Notes under the pieces: generated by a model | The model's input: only the letters and a program-made list of their open reading frames with translations | The model's database searches: none | Told to the model about the DNA's origin: nothing | Translations under genes and position numbers: made by a program | DNA from: a virus | Virus record (IMG/VR): IMGVR_UViG_3300044998_000953 | Coordinates: 1-20,824 of that record | Length of the DNA stretch: 20,824 nucleotides | Direction: 5' to 3' (one strand) | Shown: positions 8,014 through 14,582 of the stretch, one piece after another | Position numbering within the stretch: the stretch's first letter is position 1 | How the letters are laid out: every line of letters starts with the position of its first letter

Positions 8014-9906
8014 ATGCCTAATCCCGCATCTGTCCAATTTCGAGAGATAGACCTTACTACCACTGTAGAAAGTCTAGTAAGGGGTGTCTCCTTTGTTCTA
8101 GGGGAAACCCAAAGGGGCCCTATAAATAACCCATTCCTGGTTATCAATAGTGCTGAAAAGTTTAGACGCCATTATGGGGGAATATCAGGAGTATCCGACT
8201 TTCCCTTGCTTTGTGAGAGAGCTCTATCCTATGGAGCTATTCTTCGTGTTTCTAGAGTAGCTCATTACGATGATATCACCGATGAGAGCTCTCTAACAGC
8301 AACTAAAGCCTCATTTGCATTGGTGCAATATATTGAATTTGATGGCCCACTAGCAACAGGCGACGTATTCGATGCTATAATAGATGGCAACGCTTTGACA
8401 TCTACCCCTTTTGCAGTAAGTAATGACAATACACTTCAGCTTATTGCCAGCAAAATTGGGGACCTTACCAACGTACTTAATGCCTGGGTTCTTGATACAG
8501 ACCCCTTAAACGCCAATAGCGCTAGAAGGGTTGCTTTTGCTTCTGCCGGCCCAACTCCCCTAACCGTAACTGGCTTGAGTGTAACTGGGGGCCCATATCC
8601 AATTACAGTTACCCATGATGTATCAGGGTATGGTGTAACAGATGCTTTTGGTAGAGCCCTATTCACTGTGACCTCTAAGTACGAGGGGGCTGATTACAAC
8701 AACTTTGTATTCACAATCTTGGATTCTTCCAACAGAAGGCCTGAATACTTCAACGTGAGGATTCAACACATTAACGAACCCCAATTAACGGAGAATTTCA
8801 TCAATCTGATTATACCGGGTTTGCCTACGGCTTCTGAGTCTACGTATCTTGACGATATAAAGATATCTAGCGACTTCTTGGATATCACATACTACGACCT
8901 TTCTTCTTATAGTGGCCAACTGCGTCCTGCAAATGGCACATATAGATTGCAAGGGGGTAGTGATGGAGACCCTATAACCCTCACGGATTACATTGGAAGT
9001 GCATCCAGTAAGACAGGATTTCATTCCTTTGACGAATATGATGAAGCCCTGCAAATTGCAGTATTGGAAGCTTCAGATGAGCAAGTCCATCAGGCGGGGG
9101 AAGCCTATGCTGATAGCCGAAAAGACCTTATGTATTTTGGCCATATTGGTGGTACACTAAAGCTCTCAGCTGACCAATATGTTAGTTTGGTAACCAACAT
9201 GGGCCTTAGCTCAAGTTATACCGCTATTTTTGGAGGCGGCCTAAAAATTATCCACCCCGAAACCCTAGAAGACTACAATATCTCTGAATTAGGGGATATC
9301 ATTGGCATTGCGGCACGTAATGATACAGAGCAAGCCCCTTGGTGGTCATTCTCAGGTCCCAATAGGGGTATCCTAAAAAATACTAAAGGGGTGATTAACA
9401 ACTTTGGTAGCTCTGGGCAATTTAACGACCTAACCCTTCTAACCAATGTGGGTTTGAATATGGTAGTGACAAGGAAGGATAGCCGGGGAGTAAGTCAAAG
9501 AGTTTTGTGGGGTAACTTCACATCTCAGCCTAACAGCTCAAAACTCAGCTTTGTAAACGTCCGTAGGTTAGTAATCTTCATACGTAAATCTCTTAGCCCA
9601 ACACTGGAGAAATACCTAGAAGAGCCCAACGACCCGATAACTTGGAATCGGATGTACTACGAAGTACAACCCTTCTTTGAATTCCTCCAAAGCCCCCAAG
9701 CTAGAGCTCTATTTGAGTGGCGATGGGAAGGTGACCAATTCGTATCTGACCTAAGCCAATTGAAGGTTAATAATGCTATTGACGTTGGTAAAGGAAGGTA
9801 CCGAGTAAAGCTATTTATAACTCCGATAGTATCTATGCAAGAGATTCAAATGGACCTCATCATAGACTACGGTGCTGGAGTTATAAGCCTTAATGAACCC
9901 TCATAA
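8014..9906 (+). CDS. Contractile tail sheath protein
   Basis: The 630-residue protein has the sheath pattern: an N-terminal segment with VRGVSFVLGETQRGPINNPF and a following EKFRRHYGG, a variable central beta-rich insertion (about residues 100-330), a central domain, and a C-terminal domain with VNVRRLVIFIRKSL, a helix around TWNRMYYEVQPFFEFLQ and the strand pair VGKGRYRVKLFITPI / EIQMDLIID. In T4 gp18-type sheaths the terminal extensions weave subunits together. Length is close to gp18 (about 660). It is immediately followed by the tube gene. It is preceded by a 37-nt AT-rich spacer with no clear promoter. A very high expression level would be expected. Confidence 0.93.
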   Translation: MPNPASVQFREIDLTTTVESLVRGVSFVLGETQRGPINNPFLVINSAEKFRRHYGGISGVSDFPLLCERALSYGAILRVSRVAHYDDITDESSLTATKASFALVQYIEFDGPLATGDVFDAIIDGNALTSTPFAVSNDNTLQLIASKIGDLTNVLNAWVLDTDPLNANSARRVAFASAGPTPLTVTGLSVTGGPYPITVTHDVSGYGVTDAFGRALFTVTSKYEGADYNNFVFTILDSSNRRPEYFNVRIQHINEPQLTENFINLIIPGLPTASESTYLDDIKISSDFLDITYYDLSSYSGQLRPANGTYRLQGGSDGDPITLTDYIGSASSKTGFHSFDEYDEALQIAVLEASDEQVHQAGEAYADSRKDLMYFGHIGGTLKLSADQYVSLVTNMGLSSSYTAIFGGGLKIIHPETLEDYNISELGDIIGIAARNDTEQAPWWSFSGPNRGILKNTKGVINNFGSSGQFNDLTLLTNVGLNMVVTRKDSRGVSQRVLWGNFTSQPNSSKLSFVNVRRLVIFIRKSLSPTLEKYLEEPNDPITWNRMYYEVQPFFEFLQSPQARALFEWRWEGDQFVSDLSQLKVNNAIDVGKGRYRVKLFITPIVSMQEIQMDLIIDYGAGVISLNEPS

Positions 9907-9926
9907 CCCCCGTAAACTAGATAAAG

Positions 9927-10499
9927 ATGGCATACGTTAATAACCCTGCCAAGGTTTTCAACTTTAGGATAGATTTTCCTGGTAGACCTTGGAACCAATG
10001 GCTAGCTCAAAAGGTAACCATACCTGAGCATGAAATAGAAGTAGTAGAACATGGTGATGCAAATCACGTAATTAAGACGGGAGGCCTTATCAAGTTCGGA
10101 ATGATTACCGTGGAGAAGATATCAGAGGCTACTCAGCCTGATTCTTTTGCATGGGGTTGGATTCGTCAGGTTCAATCTGTAATAAGAAGGGGAGGAGATT
10201 TGCCTATCCAGTACAAAGCCACCTGTCTTATCACTCAGTTGAGTGTAGATGGCATAACTCCTTTGAACGTCTGGGAATGCACTGGAGTATGGCCTAGTAA
10301 GATTAACGGTATTGACTTGTCTAGAACCGAGTCCGAAAATACTATGCAAACTATTGAGTTTTGTGTAGATGGCATAGAGGTGAGAAACGGTGCTGGGGCA
10401 GTTATTGCTTCTTCTGCTGCCTCCTCCGCTGCATCTGCTGCCGGGGTGGGGAATAGTTTTATTGGTGGAGCAGCTGCTGGTGCAGGCTCTGTTATTTAA
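9927..10499 (+). CDS. Tail tube protein with low-complexity C-terminal tail
   Basis: Residues 1-153 form a gp19-like tube fold: FNFRIDFPG at the first strand, VTIPEHEIEVVEHGDANHVIKTGG for the long loop with the tube hairpin, KFGMITVEKIS, then WGWIRQVQ and CLITQL / WECTGVWPSKINGIDL. The position directly after the sheath is canonical. Residues 154-190 are an unusual Gly/Ala/Ser-only-rich tail (GAGAVIASSAASSAASAAGV and GGAAAGAGS). Most tube proteins end near the last strand, so this tail is an addition, and could project outside or into the tube lumen. The gene starts 20 nt after the sheath stop behind an A-rich leader and ends just before a strong terminator. Confidence 0.9.
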   Translation: MAYVNNPAKVFNFRIDFPGRPWNQWLAQKVTIPEHEIEVVEHGDANHVIKTGGLIKFGMITVEKISEATQPDSFAWGWIRQVQSVIRRGGDLPIQYKATCLITQLSVDGITPLNVWECTGVWPSKINGIDLSRTESENTMQTIEFCVDGIEVRNGAGAVIASSAASSAASAAGVGNSFIGGAAAGAGSVI

Positions 10500-10528
10500 G
10501 GCTACCACGGGGATTTGTATTCACTTCG

Positions 10529-10568
10529 AGGGGACTATTTGTCACAAAGACATTAGTCCCCTTTTTTT
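10529..10568 (+). terminator. Intrinsic terminator after the sheath-tube module
   Basis: GGGGACTA (10530-10537) pairs perfectly with TAGTCCCC (10554-10561). A second stem, TGTC (10540-10543) with GACA (10549-10552), extends it across a small bulge, leaving an ACAAA loop. Seven Ts follow (10562-10568). This is a textbook Rho-independent terminator. It lies only 12 nt before the next start codon and no good promoter follows it, so downstream genes are probably reached by partial read-through. Confidence 0.88.
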
Positions 10569-10579
10569 ATTTGTAAACC

Positions 10580-11377
10580 ATGGAAGAAGCACAAAAACCC
10601 TTTAGCATCCCAACCCTAAAAGTTCATTTGCCAAGTGGCCATTGGGTTGAGATAAGAGAACAGAATGGTGAAGATGATGACATTCTTAGTAAGAGCTCCT
10701 ATGTTCAAAGCCATGAGAACGTAAACAGATTTCTGGCTGGAATCATAGTAAACAGTTCTTACAACAGGCCTATTACTGAGAAAGATATCAAACAGTGGAG
10801 AGTAAACGATAAGTATTATCTTCTCCTCAAAAGTCGGATTTTTTCACTAGGACACGAGCTAATCTTCGATTATTCATGCCCCAAATGCAAGACTAAGACC
10901 CAGATGGTGGAAGACCTAAGTATTTTTGATGCTGACCTAGATAGGGACTCAGAAAACTTTATAGGTAAACTGCTAGAGAAAAACCCTAATAGCGAGGAAC
11001 TAAGAAATAAGATTTGGCCTCTAGAGCATAATGAGCCAGTAAGACATCTTGTACTTAATTCAGGAAAAGAGGTTAGGTATAAGTTCCTTACGGTTGCTTC
11101 TGAGCATAATGCAATAAAAATTCCCTTTGGGGAGCAGTCCAGAAATAAGGAGCTCATTATAAGGGACTTTGAAATGAAGGTTGATGGTATGTGGATGTCA
11201 GTTCAGAATTTCAAATTACTATCAGCCAAAGATATGGCGCAAATTCGAGCAGATGTAAATAAGCATGATGAGCTGTTTATTATGGAATCCCATATTAAAT
11301 GCCCTGCTTGCAACCATGAAGAGGTTATGCCACTTATCGCTATACCGGATTTTTTCTTCCCAACGAGCGTGAGCTAA
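10580..11377 (+). CDS. Tail assembly chaperone / T4 gp26-like protein with split zinc ribbon
   Basis: The 265-residue protein starts with TLKVHLPSGHWVEIREQNGE, the beta hairpin typical of the T4-baseplate (gp26-like) family. It then has helices and two CxxC pairs, C100-P-K-C103 and C241-P-A-C244, which probably bind one zinc. Proteins in this slot, directly upstream of the tape measure, act as chaperones that coat the tape measure during tail assembly. Near its 3' end is a T TTT TTC slippery heptamer, and the next ORF lies in the -1 frame, so a longer frameshifted product of 315 residues is predicted. It starts just after a terminator with no visible promoter. Chaperone role is inferred from position and frameshift layout. 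Confidence 0.75.
   Translation: MEEAQKPFSIPTLKVHLPSGHWVEIREQNGEDDDILSKSSYVQSHENVNRFLAGIIVNSSYNRPITEKDIKQWRVNDKYYLLLKSRIFSLGHELIFDYSCPKCKTKTQMVEDLSIFDADLDRDSENFIGKLLEKNPNSEELRNKIWPLEHNEPVRHLVLNSGKEVRYKFLTVASEHNAIKIPFGEQSRNKELIIRDFEMKVDGMWMSVQNFKLLSAKDMAQIRADVNKHDELFIMESHIKCPACNHEEVMPLIAIPDFFFPTSVS
11350..11356 (+). promoter_or_regulatory. Predicted programmed -1 ribosomal frameshift site
   Basis: The heptamer T TTT TTC is in the correct zero frame (GAT TTT TTC), matching X XXY YYZ. Slippage by -1 continues as CTT CCC AAC GAG and runs without a stop into the next ORF, ending at 11524-11526. The zero-frame stop is 11375-11377, so the two frames overlap by less than 30 nt. I do not see a clear downstream hairpin or pseudoknot, so efficiency may be modest. 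Confidence 0.75.
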
Positions 11378-11526
11378 TGGAGCAATTTCTCTACCTTCAA
11401 TGGTCAGAGATTTACATAGGATATCGAGAGTTTCTTAGTTTACCTACAAGAACCAGGCATAAGATGCTAGAACTGGTTATAAAAAGGAACGACGAACTCA
11501 AAAGAAAATTCAAATCTAAGAAGTAG
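11377..11526 (+). CDS. Small tail assembly chaperone extension (-1 frame; gpT/gp51-like position)
   Basis: The 49-residue ORF starts at an ATG overlapping the upstream stop (TAATG) and lies in the -1 frame of the upstream gene. It is basic and helical, with YLQWSEIYIGYREF, LPTRTRHKMLELVIKRNDE and a lysine-rich end. The LP-x-R-x-R followed by a helix recalls the C-terminal parts of frameshifted tail chaperones. It lies 1 nt before the tape measure gene. It can be made either by frameshift from the slippery site 24 nt earlier, giving a fused 315-residue protein, or by restart at the overlapping ATG. Which of these occurs cannot be read from sequence alone. Confidence 0.7.
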   Translation: MEQFLYLQWSEIYIGYREFLSLPTRTRHKMLELVIKRNDELKRKFKSKK

Positions 11527-11527
11527 T

Positions 11528-13726
11528 ATGGCCTTAGGTCTATCAAGGGCCCAAAATATGGGTATAGGTATTACAGTAAGCCTGGTGGATAAATTTTCCA
11601 ACCAGGCTTCTCGTATTACTAGCGCTTTCCGTAACATGGACGAGAGAGCAGCCAAACACGCAGCTGGAACCCTAACCACAATGAGGGATGTCAGTAGTAA
11701 AGTGTTTGCTGCTTCTTCCTTGGCTGCGGTAGGTATAGGGCTTCTTGTAAAAAAGGGTATAGATTTTGAACACCAAATGAAAAGGGTTCAAGCTATATCT
11801 AAGGCCAATACAAAGGAGTTAGAGGCCATGAAAAAACAGGCGATTGACTTATCAAAAGCCTTTACATATAGCCCAAAGGAGATAGCCGAAGCTCAGGAGA
11901 TATTGCTTAGAGCGGATATCACCAAGGAGCAATTACCTGCTATACTTAAACCCGCTCTTGCGTTATCCAGATTGGAGGACGTAACAACTCAATTTGGCGC
12001 AGAAGCGATTATTCAAATGCAGTCCATGTTTGGATGGGAGAGAACATCTCAAAATATGGAGAAATTGGCCTCTATGATGAGCTTGGCAACAGACCTTGGG
12101 CCATTAAATCTAAGGGACATGTTTGAATACATGAAGTATGCCGGTTTTCAACATAACCAATTAGGGCAAAGCCCAGCAGAAGCTATGGCCTTAGCTGCAT
12201 CAATATCCCAGTTTGGTTTGAAGGGCAGTATGGCAGGTACTGGCATATCAAACTTCCTCTCTGTTATGCCGGGTCTAGCAGAGGGCACCAAAGGCAAAAA
12301 ACAATATGAGGCTTTAGCTAGGTTGGGATTGACTTCTCAAGATTTTATAGATGCTAGAACGGGAGAGCTTAAGACAGCGGGAGAGCTTCTGACTATACTT
12401 GCTAAGGCTACTAGGGGTATGTCAGATACCGCGGCATTTGCAAACCTGGAGGTTCTCTTTAATAAACGGGGTGTTAGACCTTTGCTCGGCTTACTTCAAC
12501 AGATAAACAGGGCGGCAGATAAGTCTGGGACTAGTCTTGATAATCTCGGAAGGGGCTATAAAGATATTTTAGCTCAACTTGAAAAGGCTACGGGTAAAGA
12601 CTTGTTTGGTAAAGTTGATACAATGCAAAGTAGTATATTATCCCAATGGAAGCTCTTTACTAATGCCTTAGAAGACCTTGGAGTCGCTATAGTTGAGATA
12701 ACTGGGGGCCCTTTAGTTGGGTTACTAAAGTTTATGACTAAGCTAGTAGACCTTTTTACTAAGTTTATAAGAACTCCAGTAGGCCAATTTTTAACTGCAG
12801 CGGCTATTGCGGCTGTGGGATTCATTGCGGCTTTTTCGGGTATTAGTTTTATAGTAAGCCAAATGGGCCTAATGGTGATAAGATTAGGGATGATAGGCCG
12901 AGGTTTAAAGTCAATAGCTGCAGCTGGGGGTATAAGTAACATACTTGGCTTGGCGGGGGCCGCAGGAGGAAGTGGTATATTAAGTAAGATACCTGGAATC
13001 GGATTATTTAACAAAATACCTGGATTTGGAGCTTTGGGAAGATTCGGAAGCAAAATGGGGGGCGCAGGGGCTGCAAGAATGGCAGCTGGTGGAGCAGGTA
13101 ATCTTCTTTCTGGGGGTGGTATGAGAATTTTAGGTTTGGCTAGCAGGGGCTTAGCCGCAATAGGCCCTGTTGGCCTAGCTGCAGCCGCTGGGCTATACGC
13201 TTTAGACTATGCTTTGGATGATACCAAGAGTATAACTAAAGACTTAGCTTGGGTGCTTAGCGGGGTAACAGGATTTTTTGAGATACTTATAGATTCCCTA
13301 ACGGGCTCTATAGACGCCATAGAGCTTATGAATAAGGCTCTTATGTCAGCATCTGCCACTGACAAGCAACTTGCTTTTGATGAGCTAATGAATTTTGCAG
13401 CTAGTACAGGTAAAACTGATTTACTTTTAGCTTCTCAAGACCCCCAACTTCTGGCGCAACTTAAGTCAGAGTATGGGGAGGAAAGAGGTGAAAAATTAGC
13501 TCAGCTTGCTAATCTGGGGATGGTTAAAGTTAAGAGAGCTTGGAGCACACCGGGAGACCAAATTGGAGGCAGAACCTACTCAGCTGAGGAGAGCGCTAGA
13601 GAGATAAATAAAGAGCCCGTATCCACTATAAACCTAACGCTCAACGGCAAGGCTTTGGGCTCATTCAACCTGGGTGAAAATATGAATGTAGACCTTGAAA
13701 ATGACAGATACCTAAATCTAAAATAA
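11528..13726 (+). CDS. Tail tape measure protein (TP901 family)
   Basis: The 732-residue protein has the TP901-type core at about residues 55-330, including DFEHQMKRVQAISKANTKEL, a FTYSPKEIAEAQEILLRA helix and GTGISNFLS. This is followed by a helical linker, a hydrophobic segment at 421-455 (FLTAAAIAAVGFIAAFSG), and a Gly/Ala-rich region (460-560) with the repeated KIPGxG and GAAG elements. The C-terminal region has a beta strand TINLTLNGKAL. Tape measures set tail length and are ejected at infection; at the usual 0.15 nm per residue this predicts a tail near 110 nm. It follows the chaperone pair by 1 nt. The hydrophobic stretches probably interact with the membrane. Confidence 0.92.
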   Translation: MALGLSRAQNMGIGITVSLVDKFSNQASRITSAFRNMDERAAKHAAGTLTTMRDVSSKVFAASSLAAVGIGLLVKKGIDFEHQMKRVQAISKANTKELEAMKKQAIDLSKAFTYSPKEIAEAQEILLRADITKEQLPAILKPALALSRLEDVTTQFGAEAIIQMQSMFGWERTSQNMEKLASMMSLATDLGPLNLRDMFEYMKYAGFQHNQLGQSPAEAMALAASISQFGLKGSMAGTGISNFLSVMPGLAEGTKGKKQYEALARLGLTSQDFIDARTGELKTAGELLTILAKATRGMSDTAAFANLEVLFNKRGVRPLLGLLQQINRAADKSGTSLDNLGRGYKDILAQLEKATGKDLFGKVDTMQSSILSQWKLFTNALEDLGVAIVEITGGPLVGLLKFMTKLVDLFTKFIRTPVGQFLTAAAIAAVGFIAAFSGISFIVSQMGLMVIRLGMIGRGLKSIAAAGGISNILGLAGAAGGSGILSKIPGIGLFNKIPGFGALGRFGSKMGGAGAARMAAGGAGNLLSGGGMRILGLASRGLAAIGPVGLAAAAGLYALDYALDDTKSITKDLAWVLSGVTGFFEILIDSLTGSIDAIELMNKALMSASATDKQLAFDELMNFAASTGKTDLLLASQDPQLLAQLKSEYGEERGEKLAQLANLGMVKVKRAWSTPGDQIGGRTYSAEESAREINKEPVSTINLTLNGKALGSFNLGENMNVDLENDRYLNLK

Positions 13727-13729
13727 GCT

Positions 13730-14275
13730 ATGATAGACAAGAATAAGCTATACATATTAGACAAGGTTACTGGGGAATACCTAGAGATTCAGTTTGTACC
13801 TTTAGAGATTTCCTATAACCCAGAATCTAAGTTTATACCTATAGCATCTCCAGGTAGAAATAATGCCCTATATCATTATACTGGCTCAGAGGATACTCTG
13901 AGCTTTACTTTAGATTGGCATAGTATTGACACCAACAGAGAGGATGTCATACAAAAATGCCGATGGATGGAAGCATTAACTAAAAACGATGGCCTAGCTT
14001 TACCCCCTCATTATGTATCTTTGATTTGGGGGCAAAGCATATCATCAGACTCCCGGCCTAGGGTTAGTCTTTTCGGTGATTCGGAAATAGATAATACTTG
14101 GCTAGTTGTATCAGCTCCTTATAGGTTATCCCTATTTCATGGAGAATACAATATGTTACCGATTCAAGCATATCAGGAGGTAACACTAAAACGAGTGGTT
14201 CCCTATAGCAGGAGCCGAGATTTGATTTTAGGTGTAAGGGGTAGAACCTCAGTGATAAATCGTAATACAAACTAA
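13730..14275 (+). CDS. CIS-tube-like baseplate protein
   Basis: The 181-residue protein has LEISYNPESKFIPIAS followed by YHYTGSEDTLSFTLDWHSID, which resembles the N-terminal part of Afp7-type contractile-injection-system tube proteins, and a later DNTWLVVSAPYRLSLFHGEY segment with a basic end. The next gene is a LysM protein; in Afp7-like proteins the two parts are fused, so here the pair looks like the split version. It probably sits at the tube-baseplate junction. It starts 3 nt after the tape measure stop. No membrane segment or enzyme motif is visible. The family match is a pattern judgement. Confidence 0.6.
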   Translation: MIDKNKLYILDKVTGEYLEIQFVPLEISYNPESKFIPIASPGRNNALYHYTGSEDTLSFTLDWHSIDTNREDVIQKCRWMEALTKNDGLALPPHYVSLIWGQSISSDSRPRVSLFGDSEIDNTWLVVSAPYRLSLFHGEYNMLPIQAYQEVTLKRVVPYSRSRDLILGVRGRTSVINRNTN

Positions 14276-14276
14276 T

Positions 14277-14582
14277 ATGCTTATAGATAACTTAGAGCTA
14301 AGGAGAGATAACCCCTACTCATTAGGGGTTATTTATGATGCTGGAGACCTAGAATATATACTAGAAAGGCCCCCAGTTAAATATACTCCAAGTATAGATG
14401 ATATATACCACTTAGTAGTGGAGGGGGATAATCTATCTAATTTGGCTTATAGGTATTATAAGAATTCCAAATACTGGTGGGTAATCGCAGATGCTAACCA
14501 GATAATCAATCCATTCGACTTGGATGATTTTGCAAGCTTGGTTATTCCAGATTTACAAAGGGTTTTAGCAGGTATAGGATAA
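14277..14582 (+). CDS. LysM-domain baseplate protein
   Basis: In this 101-residue protein, residues 43-97 form a LysM domain: DIYHLVVEGDNLSNLAYRYY, then WWVIADANQI, INPFDLDDFASLVIPD. The order Y-x-V-x-x-G-D-N-L-x-x-L-A, W-x-x-I-A-x-A-N and a final P is typical of gp53/gpX-like baseplate proteins, which use LysM to hold wedge or hub components rather than to bind peptidoglycan. Residues 1-42 are an N-terminal extension with no clear motif. It starts 1 nt after the previous stop and overlaps the next start by 1 nt (TAATG). Confidence 0.85.
   Translation: MLIDNLELRRDNPYSLGVIYDAGDLEYILERPPVKYTPSIDDIYHLVVEGDNLSNLAYRYYKNSKYWWVIADANQIINPFDLDDFASLVIPDLQRVLAGIG

Noticed and set aside
10390-10605. Open frame overlapping the tube tail and the terminator
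   Set aside because: It is a frame-shifted reading of the low-complexity tube tail and runs through the terminator hairpin; its Leu/Pro repeats come from GCT/CCT repeats.
12574-13053. Antisense open frame of 159 codons inside the tape measure gene
   Set aside because: It lies wholly within a well-supported gene, is Pro/Ile-rich as expected from the complement of Gly/Ala codons, and shows no domain or leader.
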